64,000 nucleotides of DNA, from contig NZ_CP116942.1 in NCBI RefSeq assembly GCF_028532485.1, positions 4,402,001 to 4,466,000 on the forward strand, written 5' to 3'. The DNA comes from Iamia majanohamensis (GTDB lineage Bacteria > Actinomycetota > Acidimicrobiia > Acidimicrobiales > Iamiaceae). This document shows, in pieces, positions 8,422 through 17,208 of the stretch. How positions within the stretch are numbered: the first letter of the stretch is position 1; the number at the start of each line of letters is the position of its first letter. Under the pieces are notes generated by a model that did not search any database, was not told the origin of the DNA, and was given only the letters and a program-made list of their open reading frames with translations. A program made the translations under genes and the position numbers.

Positions 8422-8458
8422 GGGCGCCTGGCGCCCACCCGCGCCGCCGCTCCGGCGC
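8422..8458. terminator. candidate bidirectional terminator hairpins
   Basis: GGGCGCC (8422-8428) and GGCGCCC (8430-8436) form one inverted repeat, and GCGCCG (8441-8446) with CGGCGC (8453-8458) forms a second, between two convergent genes. There is no T run, as is usual in such GC-rich genomes. Confidence 0.45.
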
Positions 8459-8460
8459 GG

Positions 8461-9738
8461 TCAGACGGCGATGAGGACGGCGGGGACGAGGCAGAGGGCG
8501 GCGGCGAAGCCGGCCAGGCGGACGTTGGAGGCGAGGATGCGGCGGGCCACGCCGAGGAGCACCCGGCGCAGCAGCGGGTAGGCGGTCACCAGCAGGAAGA
8601 CCGTCCATGCCGAGACGACGAGGGTCACCGCCACCACCACCCGCACGCCGTCCTGGTTGCCGAGCAGGATGGCGGCCACGAGGGTGTCGGCCAGGGTCGT
8701 GATGTTGGCCCCGGCGATGTAGGGCAGCGTGTTGGCCCGGCGCAGGTGGCCCTTGGCCACCAGGGGCACCAGCAGGGTGAGCGACACCGACACCGACAGG
8801 GTGAGCAGGGTGACCAGGCAGCCCACCGCGAACATGGGCCACACCCGCCCGTACCAGCCCTCGTCGCCGTCGCGGAGCCGGTCGGGGTGGACGGCGGGCA
8901 GCACCCGGTCGATGCAGGAGAAGCCGAGGAGCAGCAGGCCCAGGCCGATGGGGAAGAGGGCCCAGCCCGGCGCCACCCGCTCGACCAGGTCGACCAGGCC
9001 CCCGAAGGCGGCGTCGGTGGCGGAGGTGAGGCCGGGGGACGTGCCGATGTCGACGCCGTCGAAGGTGCCGCGGGAGAGCAGGACGTAGCCCACCAGCGCG
9101 CCCGGGACGTAGACGACCATCGTCATCAGCAGCGAGAGGACACCGATCGACACCGGGGCGCGGGCCCGGCCCTGGCCCTTGTGGCGCACGGCGTAGACGA
9201 CCCCGACCACCAGGACCACGAAGGCGGCGCCCAGGCGGGACCCGGTGAGCATGGTGAAGGCCTGGGCCCGGTCGATGGCGCCGCCGTCGAGCAGGGTGAG
9301 GGCGGAGGCGGCCACCGGCGACCCCGACAGCACCAGGCAGGAGCCGAGCCAGCCCAGGCCGAGGGTGCTGAGCGCGTTGTCGGTGAAGACCGAGCCCTGG
9401 AGCGAGGGGATGAGGGCGGTGGCCCCCTCCTTCATGAGGCCCAGGGCGGTGACGAAGAGGGCCAGGCCGGCGACCCCGTAGGCGATCCGGGCCGGGAGGG
9501 GGCGGGGCGGGGGCTCCTCGTCGGGGACGAGGATGTCCTCGTCGGGCAGCTCCCGCCCGGCGACGTGGGCCAGGTGCGCGGGGAGGTCGCGGGGCGCGCC
9601 CCGGGGGTGAGGGCCGGCGTCGGGGGCCTCGCCCGCCGGCGCGCCGGCGGGGTGGGTCAGCGCCGCCCCCGCGGCTGCGGCCTCGGGGCGGGGGTCGCGC
9701 CCGGGCCCGGGCGTCTCCCCGACCTCCATGTCGGTCAT
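8461..9738 (-). CDS. Na/Pi-cotransporter II-like membrane protein
   Basis: The 425-residue protein has about eight hydrophobic helices and two related inverted segments typical of the PF02690 Na+/phosphate symporter fold: SPVAASALTLLDGGAIDRAQ near 110-145 and SLTLLVPLVAKGHL...PYIAGANITT near 310-345. The first 60 residues are a hydrophilic Pro/Asp-rich cytoplasmic tail. The expected role is sodium-coupled uptake of phosphate or a related anion, but the usual QSSSA motifs are altered, so the substrate is open. ATG 9738 follows an operator-like CTACC/GGTAG inverted repeat. Confidence 0.75.
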   Translation of the reverse strand: MTDMEVGETPGPGRDPRPEAAAAGAALTHPAGAPAGEAPDAGPHPRGAPRDLPAHLAHVAGRELPDEDILVPDEEPPPRPLPARIAYGVAGLALFVTALGLMKEGATALIPSLQGSVFTDNALSTLGLGWLGSCLVLSGSPVAASALTLLDGGAIDRAQAFTMLTGSRLGAAFVVLVVGVVYAVRHKGQGRARAPVSIGVLSLLMTMVVYVPGALVGYVLLSRGTFDGVDIGTSPGLTSATDAAFGGLVDLVERVAPGWALFPIGLGLLLLGFSCIDRVLPAVHPDRLRDGDEGWYGRVWPMFAVGCLVTLLTLSVSVSLTLLVPLVAKGHLRRANTLPYIAGANITTLADTLVAAILLGNQDGVRVVVAVTLVVSAWTVFLLVTAYPLLRRVLLGVARRILASNVRLAGFAAALCLVPAVLIAV

Positions 9739-9740
9739 GT

Positions 9741-9755
9741 CTACCAGACAGGTAG
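9741..9755. promoter_or_regulatory. inverted repeat CTACC-N5-GGTAG before the Na/Pi-like gene
   Basis: Arms CTACC (9741-9745) and GGTAG (9751-9755) flank AGACA immediately upstream of the minus-strand ATG at 9738. The size and position suit a dimeric repressor site overlapping the promoter; no cognate regulator is adjacent. Confidence 0.4.
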
Positions 9756-9799
9756 GAATGGGGGAAGTGCGACCCGCCCGGGTCGCCGACCCGCCGCGC

Positions 9800-11449
9800 T
9801 CAGCCGCCGCCGACGCTCGCCGGCGCCACCTCCACCCCGGTCCCCATCCCGTAGCGCTCGCGCACCGCGCTGGCGACGCAGGCACCGTCGTTGTCGCCCG
9901 ACGCCTCGCCCGTCGCCTCCTCGAGCAGCGGCGTCGCCGCGCTGAACAGCCCCCAGGGGCTCTCGCAGCCGGGGACGACCCAGGCGTGGCTCATCCACCC
10001 CTTGCTCCCGTTGGCCTTGACGCCGCCCCGGGCCGCGCACTCCTCCTCGGTGGTGGTGCTGTCGCCGATGACCCCGCCCGGGCCCTGGCACAGCCCGACG
10101 TGGCGGTGGTAGTGGTCGTTGTCGCCGGTGAAGCCCTGGGTGGGCTCGGCGTCGCCGTCCTGGATCACGTAGTAGCTGAGGCCGACCACGTGGGCGTCGG
10201 GGCCGTCGCCGTCGTAGAGGATCATCTCGGGCTCGTCCACCGCGAACTCGCCGTCGACCAGGGCGAAGTTCATGTAGTGGGCGGCGATGCCGGGGACGTA
10301 GCCGGTGACCCGCACCCACCCCGCCTCGGTGGCGTCGGCCGCGGTCGGGTACGCCAGCGCCGTCTCCCGGGCCAGGGCGACCTCCTCCTCGAGGCGCGCG
10401 CACTGGGCCGGGTCGGTCATGGCCGTCCACGGCTGGGGCCCGGCGTGGCCGCCGTGGCCGCCGGCGTCGTCGGGCGCGGCGGCCGAGTGGTCCCCGTGGC
10501 CCCCGCCCACCGCACCGCTCGTGCGGGCCCACCACCGCCACGCGTCGTAGTCCGCCTCGCTGGCCTCTCCCAGCCCGGTGACGAGCGCGGCGGCCGCCCC
10601 CTCGCCGTCGCCGGACGCCGAGGTCAGCGCGACCAGCTCGTCGAGGCCGGCCGACCCCCGTCCGCCGGTGGGGTCGGGCTCGGTCGCCGCCGGGCCGGCG
10701 GCGGAGGCGCCGCCGCCGTGGTCGTGGCCGCCGGCGGCCGACATGTCTATGGCGCCGCCCTGGTAGGTGTCGATGCCGAAGTAGTCGGTCTCCTCCCAGT
10801 AGGCGTCGATGTTGAAGCCGGTGTCGCAGCGGGCCTCGTCGACGTCGGCCATCCAGGTGGCGTGGCGGTCGGCGTCGTCGGCCCCGTGGCCGTGGTCGCC
10901 GGCCGCGGCCTCCTCGCCGTGGGCGTGGCCGGACCCGCCGTGCTCGGCCGCGTCGGCGGAGGTGATGACCGTGGTGGCCAGGCCCAGGGCCCCGACGGCG
11001 AGCAGGGCCGGCGCCAGCCGCCCGGCGGCGACGCGGCCGGGCGCGAGCAGCACCCAGGCGGCGGCGACGACCGCCACCAGCTGGAGGGCGACGGCCGAGC
11101 CGTCGACGACGGTGACCTCCTCGGCCACCCCGGCGTGCTCCCCGACCGGGAGCCCGGCGGTGCGGCTCCACAGCCACAGGCCGGTCACGGCCAGGTTCCC
11201 GACGACCGCGACCTTGTACACGGACCGCCCGCCCCGGTCGGCCAGGACGATGCCCGCCACCAGGAGCTGGAACCAGCCCACCAGGGCGAAGCCGAGGGGG
11301 TCGAGCAGCGAGCCCCCGGCGTGGCCCGGCACCATCGCCAGGTGGATGGCCCCTGCGGCGGCAGAGGCCCCGGCCACGACCCAGCCGAGGTGGGTGCGGC
11401 CCACCGGCGACGAGGTGTGGTCGGGAGGGGCGGGGGCGACGGCGGTCAT
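9800..11449 (-). CDS. His-rich membrane protein with C-terminal extracytoplasmic domain
   Basis: A 549-residue protein. The first ~190 residues contain five to six hydrophobic helices. The rest is a large soluble region interrupted by His-rich stretches (HAHGEEAAAGDHGHG, GGHDHGGG, GGHGGHAG), then a well-ordered domain with YMNFALVDG, MILYDGDGP, DNDHYHRHVGLCQG and several Cys. The His clusters suggest metal binding outside the cell; the function is unknown. ATG 11449 has GAGGAG at good spacing. A perfect 20-bp inverted repeat occupies the predicted 5' end of the mRNA (11466-11485). Confidence 0.72.
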   Translation of the reverse strand: MTAVAPAPPDHTSSPVGRTHLGWVVAGASAAAGAIHLAMVPGHAGGSLLDPLGFALVGWFQLLVAGIVLADRGGRSVYKVAVVGNLAVTGLWLWSRTAGLPVGEHAGVAEEVTVVDGSAVALQLVAVVAAAWVLLAPGRVAAGRLAPALLAVGALGLATTVITSADAAEHGGSGHAHGEEAAAGDHGHGADDADRHATWMADVDEARCDTGFNIDAYWEETDYFGIDTYQGGAIDMSAAGGHDHGGGASAAGPAATEPDPTGGRGSAGLDELVALTSASGDGEGAAAALVTGLGEASEADYDAWRWWARTSGAVGGGHGDHSAAAPDDAGGHGGHAGPQPWTAMTDPAQCARLEEEVALARETALAYPTAADATEAGWVRVTGYVPGIAAHYMNFALVDGEFAVDEPEMILYDGDGPDAHVVGLSYYVIQDGDAEPTQGFTGDNDHYHRHVGLCQGPGGVIGDSTTTEEECAARGGVKANGSKGWMSHAWVVPGCESPWGLFSAATPLLEEATGEASGDNDGACVASAVRERYGMGTGVEVAPASVGGG

Positions 11450-11465
11450 GGCTGCTCCTCGGCGA

Positions 11466-11485
11466 CGTGTGCCCGGCGGCACACG
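11466..11485 (-). promoter_or_regulatory. perfect inverted repeat at the predicted 5' end of the His-rich protein mRNA
   Basis: CGTGTGCC (11466-11473) and GGCACACG (11478-11485) are exact inverted repeats with a 4-base spacer. A CAAGAT -10-like hexamer lies at 11497-11492 on the minus strand, so transcription would start at about the first base of the palindrome. It could be an operator at +1 or a 5' hairpin. Confidence 0.5.
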
Positions 11486-11535
11486 GCTCTCATCTTGCAC
11501 CACCCGTGCGAGGAGGGCCAGGGGTCAGGCGCCGT

Positions 11536-12363
11536 TCAGGCCACGGCGACGCCCACCCGGCGGCCGAGGTCGGCGGCCGCCGCGGGCCAGTCCGGGTGCT
11601 CGGTGCGCACCGCCTCGCCCGCCCCCTGCGCCCCGTCGCGCCGCCACTCCCGCACCGCAGCCCCGCCCTCGCGGTGCACGAAGGCGTCGACGGCCACCGG
11701 GGTGCGCCAGAACGCGGCGCACGGCCCGGGGGGCACCCCGGTGTGGGTGACCGACACCGCGCAGAGGGCGGCCACGTCGTCCCGGTCGCACGTGGGGGCG
11801 AGCACGCGGTACCGCAGCGGGCCGGTCCACCAGCCCCGGGTGACCTCGTAGGTCCACCGGCCGTCGGCCTCGTCGCCCCGCACGGCCCGCGCCCCCCGGT
11901 GCACGCCCTCCCGCCCCTCCTCGCCGGGGCCGGGCATGGCGGTGGCGAAGTAGGGGTCGCAGACCACGGGGCCGTCGTCGTCGACGGTCAGGACCACCGA
12001 GTGCAGGTCGACCGCCGGGGCCCGGTCGTCGACGCGCCGCAGGGCCGCGACGACGGCGGGGCGGCCCCCGAGGTCGAGGAGGGCGGCCATCACCGTCGAG
12101 AGGGCCCAGCACGACCACGACGGCGACGGCCGGGCCGCGGCCCGGTCGCCGAGGATGCGCGCCGCCACGGCCGCCGGGTCCGCGCCCGGCGGGACCGCGC
12201 CGGCGGCCACGGCCTCCAGCTTCGCCGTGGTGCCGGCCGGCACCTGGTCGGCCAGCGCGCCGAGCAGGTCCCGCACCCCGCCGGTCGGGTCCCAGCCGAC
12301 CAGGTCCGCCAGGTCCCGGGCCGGGCCCGGGTCGATGCGCCAGGGGTGCGACGAGGGGGCCAC
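11536..12363 (-). CDS. conserved protein with Cys-His-Asp triad (NAT/transglutaminase-like fold)
   Basis: A 275-residue cytosolic protein. PSWSCWALSTVMAALL places Cys85 at the head of a helix, DLHSVVL gives His121 on a strand, and VVCDPYF gives Asp136. This order and spacing is the catalytic triad of arylamine N-acetyltransferases and transglutaminase-like proteases. The rest is too diverged to name the substrate. GTG 12363 is preceded at 6 bases by CACACT. Confidence is high for the gene and moderate for the fold. Confidence 0.65.
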   Translation of the reverse strand: MAPSSHPWRIDPGPARDLADLVGWDPTGGVRDLLGALADQVPAGTTAKLEAVAAGAVPPGADPAAVAARILGDRAAARPSPSWSCWALSTVMAALLDLGGRPAVVAALRRVDDRAPAVDLHSVVLTVDDDGPVVCDPYFATAMPGPGEEGREGVHRGARAVRGDEADGRWTYEVTRGWWTGPLRYRVLAPTCDRDDVAALCAVSVTHTGVPPGPCAAFWRTPVAVDAFVHREGGAAVREWRRDGAQGAGEAVRTEHPDWPAAAADLGRRVGVAVA

Positions 12364-12413
12364 CGGGCCAGTGTGGCGCGCCGCCGACCGGGGCCCGCCC
12401 GCCGGGAGGGTGC

Positions 12414-12758
12414 TCAGCAGGTGGCGGCGTCGTCCCCCGGGCGGGAGCGGTGGAGGATGGCGCTGACGGGGACCACGGCGATGGTCGCGGCGTCGTCGTC
12501 GACCGTGGCCGTGCCGTCGACGAGGAGGCTGTGCTCGGGGTGGGCGCCACCGGCCGGCCACAGCAGGGTCACCTCGGGCCGGGCGGCCACGTTGGCGGCC
12601 GTGCGGCGCCCGGCCCCGACCACCACGGCCCCGTCGACCCACGAGGCCGCCACCGACACCACCCGGGGCCGGACCTCGCCCGTGCTCACCAGGTAGGCCG
12701 CCGGTCCCCGCGCCGCCACCGCCGCGGGCAGGTCCTCCAGGGCCACCTCGACGCTCAT
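12414..12758 (-). CDS. pyridoxamine 5'-phosphate oxidase-like family protein
   Basis: A 114-residue single-domain protein with the split-barrel flavin-binding pattern: YLVSTGEVRPRVVSV, GAVVVGAGRRTAANVAARPEVTLLW and LLVDGTATVDDD. It matches small PNPOx-like proteins that bind FMN or F420; the substrate is unknown. ATG 12758 has GGTGGAG seven bases upstream. It is divergent from the aldo/keto reductase at 12897. Confidence 0.8.
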   Translation of the reverse strand: MSVEVALEDLPAAVAARGPAAYLVSTGEVRPRVVSVAASWVDGAVVVGAGRRTAANVAARPEVTLLWPAGGAHPEHSLLVDGTATVDDDAATIAVVPVSAILHRSRPGDDAATC

Positions 12759-12896
12759 CGGCACTCCACCGGGCCATCGTCGCGCCGTCCCGTGGCCGCT
12801 GCCGACGGTCGCCCGCCCACCCCGCACGCGGCCGGCGCCGCCCGGTCGGTCCCGGGAGGCGGCACACTCACCGGGACCACCACCGAGGAGGCACCC

Positions 12897-13886
12897 GTGG
12901 ACCACGTGAAGCTGGGCGGCACCGGGCTCGACGTCTCGCCCCTCTGCCTGGGCACCATGAGCTACGGCGTGCCGTCGCGCGGCACCCACCCCTGGAGCCT
13001 CGACGAGGAGGCGGCCCGCCCCTTCGTCCGCCAGGCGCTCGAGGCCGGCATCACCTTCTTCGACACCGCCGACGTCTACTCCGACGGCACGAGCGAGGAG
13101 ATCGTGGGCCGGGCCCTCGCCGACATGGCCCGCCGCGAGGAGGTCGTGGTGGCGACCAAGGTCAACGGGCGGATGCGCCCCGGCGCCAACGGGGCCGGGC
13201 TGTCGCGCAAGGCGATCCTCACCGCCATCGACGCCAGCCTGACCCGCCTGGGCATGGACCACGTGGACCTCTACCAGATCCACCGGTGGGACCCGACGGT
13301 GCCGATCGAGGAGACCATGGAGGCCCTCCACGACGTGGTCAAGGCGGGCAAGGCCCTCCACATCGGCGCCTCCTCCATGGACGCCTGGCAGCTGGCCAAG
13401 GCCCAGCACACAGCCGAGCGCCACGGCTGGACCCGCTTCGCCACCATGCAGGACCACTACAACCTGCTCTACCGCGAGGAGGAGCGCGAGATGCTGCCGC
13501 TCTGCCTCGACCAGGGCCTGGGCGTCATCCCCTGGAGCCCGCTGGCGCGGGGCCGCCTGGCCCGGCCCTGGGGCGAGACCACCACCCGCTCCGAGAGCGA
13601 CGGCTTCGGCGGGATGCTCTACCAGGAGGGCGACCGCGCCATCGTGGAGCGGGTGGCCCGCGTGGCCGAGGACCGGGGCGTGCCCATGGCCCAGGTCGCG
13701 CTGGCGTGGGTGTCGTCGCACCCCGCCGTGTCGGCCCCGATCGTGGGGGCGACCAGGCCGGCGCACCTCGACGACGCCGTGGCCTCGCTGGACATCACCC
13801 TCACCCCCGAGGAGATCGCCACCCTGGAGGAGCCGTACACGGCCCGCCCCGTGTCCGGCCACCAGCGGGCCAAGACCCCCCGCTGA
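12897..13886 (+). CDS. aldo/keto reductase
   Basis: The 329-residue TIM-barrel protein has the catalytic tetrad of the AKR family: Asp56 and Tyr61 in FFDTADVYS, Lys88 in VVVATKV and His129 in YQIHRWD. The C-terminal NADP(H)-binding region has PIVGATRPAHLDDAV. The length matches the AKR11/YhdN-like group, cytosolic NADPH-dependent reductases of aldehydes or ketones with broad substrates. The GTG start has GAGGAGG at suitable spacing. Confidence 0.9.
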   Translation: MDHVKLGGTGLDVSPLCLGTMSYGVPSRGTHPWSLDEEAARPFVRQALEAGITFFDTADVYSDGTSEEIVGRALADMARREEVVVATKVNGRMRPGANGAGLSRKAILTAIDASLTRLGMDHVDLYQIHRWDPTVPIEETMEALHDVVKAGKALHIGASSMDAWQLAKAQHTAERHGWTRFATMQDHYNLLYREEEREMLPLCLDQGLGVIPWSPLARGRLARPWGETTTRSESDGFGGMLYQEGDRAIVERVARVAEDRGVPMAQVALAWVSSHPAVSAPIVGATRPAHLDDAVASLDITLTPEEIATLEEPYTARPVSGHQRAKTPR

Positions 13887-13989
13887 CGGGCCCGACGTCG
13901 ACGACGCACCTGGCATCGGCGGCCGTACCGGTGGTAGCCCGGAGCGGTCCCCCGGGCGACCGCCCGGGGTCCGCACGACAGGAGACCGC

Positions 13990-14823
13990 GTGAAGCACTT
14001 CGACGGCAGGGTGGCGGCGATCACGGGGGCGGCCTCCGGCATCGGCCGCAGCCTCGCCCTGGAGATGGCCCGCCGGGGCGCCCACCTGGCGCTCTCCGAC
14101 GTCGACGACGAGGGCCTGGCCGAGACGGCCCGGCGGGCCCAGCGCACCGGGCTCACCGTCACCACCGCTCGCGTCGACGTCGCCGACCGCGGCGAGGTGG
14201 AGGCGTGGGCCGAGGCCGTGGTGGGCGACCACGGCGGGGTCAACCTCATCTTCAACAACGCCGGCGTGGCCCTCGGGGCGCCGGTCGAGACGATGGCCTA
14301 CGAGGACCTCGAGTGGCTCATGGGCATCAACTTCTGGGGCGTCGTCCACGGCACCAAGACGTTCCTCCCCCACCTGAAGGCCGCCGGCGAGGGCCACGTG
14401 GTCAACATCTCCAGCATCTTCGGGCTGGCCGGCATCCCGTCGCAGTCGGCGTACAACGCGGCCAAGTTCGCGGTGCGGGGCTTCACCGAGGCCCTGCGGG
14501 TCGAGCTCGACATCGAGCGCTGCGGGGTGTCGGCCACGTCGATCCACCCGGGCGGCATCAAGACGAACATCGCCCGCAACGCCCGGATGGGCGCGGGCAT
14601 GGAGGACCTGGGCGACACCGACCCGGAGCAGGCCCGCCGCGACTTCGAGAAGATGTTCATCACCAGCGCCGAGAAGGCGGCCGGGGAGATCGTCCGGGCC
14701 GTGCAGCTCGACCGCCGCCGGGCCCTGGTCGGCCCCGACGCCAAGGCCTTCGACCTGCTGGTGCGGGCCTCGCCCACCCTGGCCCAGCGGATCATCGCCC
14801 GGGGCGGGGCGCGCGCCCTGTAG
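13990..14823 (+). CDS. short-chain dehydrogenase/reductase
   Basis: A 277-residue classical SDR. The cofactor motif TGAASGIG is at residues 12-19, NNAG near 91-94, and the catalytic Ser142, Tyr155 and Lys159 are in NISSIFG and YNAAK. An Asp (LSDVD) after the second strand favours NAD(H). The C-terminal part with MFITSAEKAAGEIVRAV matches a group of actinobacterial SDRs of unknown substrate. GTG 13990 has an AGGAG box. It probably follows the aldo/keto reductase on one transcript or has its own promoter in the 103-bp gap. Confidence 0.9.
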   Translation: MKHFDGRVAAITGAASGIGRSLALEMARRGAHLALSDVDDEGLAETARRAQRTGLTVTTARVDVADRGEVEAWAEAVVGDHGGVNLIFNNAGVALGAPVETMAYEDLEWLMGINFWGVVHGTKTFLPHLKAAGEGHVVNISSIFGLAGIPSQSAYNAAKFAVRGFTEALRVELDIERCGVSATSIHPGGIKTNIARNARMGAGMEDLGDTDPEQARRDFEKMFITSAEKAAGEIVRAVQLDRRRALVGPDAKAFDLLVRASPTLAQRIIARGGARAL

Positions 14824-14858
14824 CGGCCGGGAGGCGGTGCCCCCGGCGCCGGCCCGGG

Positions 14859-16169
14859 TCAGGGCCGGCGGAGCACCACCAGGGCGACGTCGTCCTTCCA
14901 CCCACCACCCGGGCGCATCCCGGCGAGGAGGAGGTCGGCCAGCGGGTCGGGCGCGGTGCCCGGGGCCGCGGTGGAGGCGAGGGCCCGGAGCTGCTCCAGG
15001 CCGTCCTCCAGGTCGGCGCCGCTGGCCTCGTAGAGGCCGTCGGTGAAGGCGATGAGGGTGTCGCCCGGGTCGAGGGTGACCATGCCGGGCTCGGCGTCGT
15101 CGGGCGAGGCCAGGCCGATGTTGACCGGCGGGCGCCGACCCTCCTCGAGGTAGCGGGCGGTGCCGTCGGCCCGGACCAGGAGGGGCGGGGGGTGGCCGGC
15201 GCTCACGAAGGTGAGCCCGGCGGTGGAGGCGTCCCAGGAGAGGAAGGCCACCGTGGCGAAGCGGTCGAAGTCGTTCTCCAGCATGAGCCCGTCGAGCTCG
15301 GACAGGGCGTCGATGGGGTGGGCCTGGCGCAGGGCGAGGAGGTGCAGCGAGTGGCGGACCTGGGCCATGACCGCCACCGCGCCCACGTCGTGGCCGCACA
15401 CGTCGCCGATGATGAAGCTGGTCTCCGACGCCCCCTGGCGGATGACGTCGTACCAGTCGCCCCCCATGTCGGAGGCCTCGTTGCTGGCGTCGAAGCGCAC
15501 CGCGGTGGCCAGGCCCGGGACCTCGGGCAGGACCCGGGGCAGCAGGGAGCGCTGGATGACCTCGACGACCTCGTGCTCGCGGGCCCGGGCCCGCTGCAGG
15601 TCGGCCCGGGCCACCTCGGCCTCGATCCAGGCCTGCTCGGCCTCGGCGCGCACCCGCCGCTCGCCCTGGAGCGCCTGGCGCAGGTGGACCTGGTCGGTGG
15701 CCGCCTGGGCCAGCACCCGGAGGGCCTCGATCTGGGTCGCCGTCCAGTCGCGGGGCACGGTGTCGACGACGCAGAACGAGCCCAGCACCTCGCCCGAGGC
15801 GTCGCGCACCGGGAACCCGGCCCACGCCACCACGCCCATGGCCTCGATGGCCGGGTTGCCCGTGGTCCGGGGGTCGGTGCGGGCGTCGCTGACGAGGAGG
15901 GGGGCGTCGGTGGCCACCACGTACTTGCAGAAGGAGCCGTCGACGGTCCCGTTGCGGTCGGTGCCGGTCGGCAGGCCGGTGGCGCCGGCGTACCAGCAGC
16001 GGACCTCGTCGAGGACGGTGAAGAAGGCGAGGGGGGTCTCGAGGAGGCGGGCCGCGGCCGAGGTCAGGTCGTCGAAGCCGGACTCGCCGGTCGAGCCGGC
16101 CAGCCCGGTCTCCGAGACGGCGCGCAGCCTCTCCGGGGAGTGGATCTCTGCGGGGACGCCCAGGGCCAT
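14859..16169 (-). CDS. GAF domain-containing PP2C (SpoIIE-type) phosphatase
   Basis: A 436-residue signalling protein. Residues about 25-165 form a GAF domain (SFCKYVV, LGSFCVVDT), 170-215 a charged coiled-coil linker, and 215-436 a SpoIIE/RsbU-type PP2C domain with metal-binding GGDWYDV, DVCGHD, FTDGLYEA and KDDVALVVL. Such phosphatases dephosphorylate STAS anti-sigma antagonists; a STAS protein is divergent 161 bp away, a likely partner-switching pair. The start is ATG 16169, seven bases after TAGGGT, rather than the GTG that overlaps that hexamer. Confidence 0.88.
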   Translation of the reverse strand: MALGVPAEIHSPERLRAVSETGLAGSTGESGFDDLTSAAARLLETPLAFFTVLDEVRCWYAGATGLPTGTDRNGTVDGSFCKYVVATDAPLLVSDARTDPRTTGNPAIEAMGVVAWAGFPVRDASGEVLGSFCVVDTVPRDWTATQIEALRVLAQAATDQVHLRQALQGERRVRAEAEQAWIEAEVARADLQRARAREHEVVEVIQRSLLPRVLPEVPGLATAVRFDASNEASDMGGDWYDVIRQGASETSFIIGDVCGHDVGAVAVMAQVRHSLHLLALRQAHPIDALSELDGLMLENDFDRFATVAFLSWDASTAGLTFVSAGHPPPLLVRADGTARYLEEGRRPPVNIGLASPDDAEPGMVTLDPGDTLIAFTDGLYEASGADLEDGLEQLRALASTAAPGTAPDPLADLLLAGMRPGGGWKDDVALVVLRRP

Positions 16170-16176
16170 GGCCCGC

Positions 16177-16182
16177 ACCCTA
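16177..16182 (-). promoter_or_regulatory. -10 box TAGGGT, leaderless start at 16169 (PP2C phosphatase)
   Basis: Seven bases separate the hexamer from the ATG; the upstream GTG at 16178 overlaps the hexamer and is rejected. Confidence 0.6.
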
Positions 16183-16219
16183 GGGGGGCTCGGGGCGACG
16201 GTCCCGGGCGGCCGCCCTC

Positions 16220-16237
16220 TTCACCCCCACGGGTGAA
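16220..16237. promoter_or_regulatory. TTCACCC-CCAC-GGGTGAA inverted repeat between phosphatase and STAS genes
   Basis: Perfect 7-base arms (16220-16226 and 16231-16237) lie midway between two divergent promoters, TAGGGT at 16182-16177 on the minus strand and TAGGTT at 16286-16291 on the plus strand. It is a candidate shared operator or alternative sigma -35 site. Confidence 0.45.
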
Positions 16238-16330
16238 GGTCGAGGCGCCGGGGCGTCGGAGGCGACCCGCCCCCGGGCCCCCGGGTAGGTTCACCCCCCG
16301 CACCGCCGGCCGCCGACCCCAAGGGCCCTC

Positions 16331-16669
16331 ATGACCCTCACCGTCTCCGTCGACACCATCCGCAAGGACCTCGCCCTCGTCTCCCTCGACGGGAGCGTGG
16401 ATGCCGCCAGCGCGCCCCAGGTCAAGGAGGCGATCGAGCCCTTCCTCGCCGGCCACGGGGTCATCGTGGTGCTCGACCTGGGCTCCCTGTCGTTCATCGA
16501 CTCGGCCGGCCTCGGGGTGCTCATCGGGGCCCAGCGGCGCCTGCGGGAGCGCGACAGCGAGCTGCGCCTCACCCGGGTGCCGTCGCACGTGCAGAAGCTG
16601 CTGCACATCACCGCCCTCGACCAGGCCCTGCCCATCCACTCCACCGGCGAGGACGACGAGGAGGAGTAG
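16331..16669 (+). CDS. STAS domain anti-sigma factor antagonist
   Basis: A 112-residue single-domain STAS protein. The phosphorylation loop FIDSAGLG places the regulatory Ser at 58, followed by the usual LGVLIGAQRRLRE helix. In SpoIIAA/RsbV-type systems the unphosphorylated protein binds an anti-sigma kinase and frees a sigma factor. The GAF-PP2C phosphatase encoded divergently would be the enzyme that dephosphorylates it; no anti-sigma kinase is visible nearby. The C-terminus is acidic. Confidence 0.9.
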   Translation: MTLTVSVDTIRKDLALVSLDGSVDAASAPQVKEAIEPFLAGHGVIVVLDLGSLSFIDSAGLGVLIGAQRRLRERDSELRLTRVPSHVQKLLHITALDQALPIHSTGEDDEEE

Positions 16670-16704
16670 GGCGGGCCCGGGGGCGGCGGCGTCGCCCTCC
16701 CGGG

Positions 16705-17208
16705 TCAGCCCCGCAGGCCCCGGGCGTAGGCGGCCTGGCCCACGTGCTGGAGGGAGTCGTCGGCCACGCTGACCAGGCGCACGCCGAGGGTGACGGGCGG
16801 GTCCCAGCGGTCGTCGACCACCCGGTCCAGGTCGCCCCCCGACAGGGTGCGCAGGTAGGCCTCGGTGCGCTCCTGCACCGCACCCAGGTACCCCGTGCAG
16901 GCCTCGGGGCCGTCGGGTCGGACGGCGGCCACCTCCTCGGCGTCGTGGCCGTAGCCGGTGTTCCCCGGGTCGGCCTCGAGCCCGAAGCGGGCGGCCCAGT
17001 CCCCCGTGACCCAGAGCTGGTCCTCGTCGAGCAGCTCGGCCACGTGGTGGTCCTGCACGCGGGCCAGGTGCCACACCAGCCAGCCGACGGTGTTGGCCCC
17101 CGGTCCCGGCGGCGTGGCCAGGGCGTCGGCGTCGAGGCCGTCGACGGCCGCCTCCACCAGCGGGGGGATGCGGCCGTAGGCCTCGATCAGCAGGTCGCTC
17201 ACGTCCAC
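16705..17208 (-). CDS. DinB family (DUF664-like) protein
   Basis: A 167-residue four-helix protein with the DinB/YfiT pattern: PGANTVGWLVWHLARVQDHHVAEL carries the metal-binding His residues, and SVADDSLQHVGQAAYARG gives the third His. Family members in mycothiol-producing actinobacteria act as thiol-dependent transferases or isomerases, or are uncharacterised. GTG 17208 is taken because GGAGG lies ten bases before it; GTG 17202 is an alternative. Confidence 0.8.
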   Translation of the reverse strand: MDVSDLLIEAYGRIPPLVEAAVDGLDADALATPPGPGANTVGWLVWHLARVQDHHVAELLDEDQLWVTGDWAARFGLEADPGNTGYGHDAEEVAAVRPDGPEACTGYLGAVQERTEAYLRTLSGGDLDRVVDDRWDPPVTLGVRLVSVADDSLQHVGQAAYARGLRG

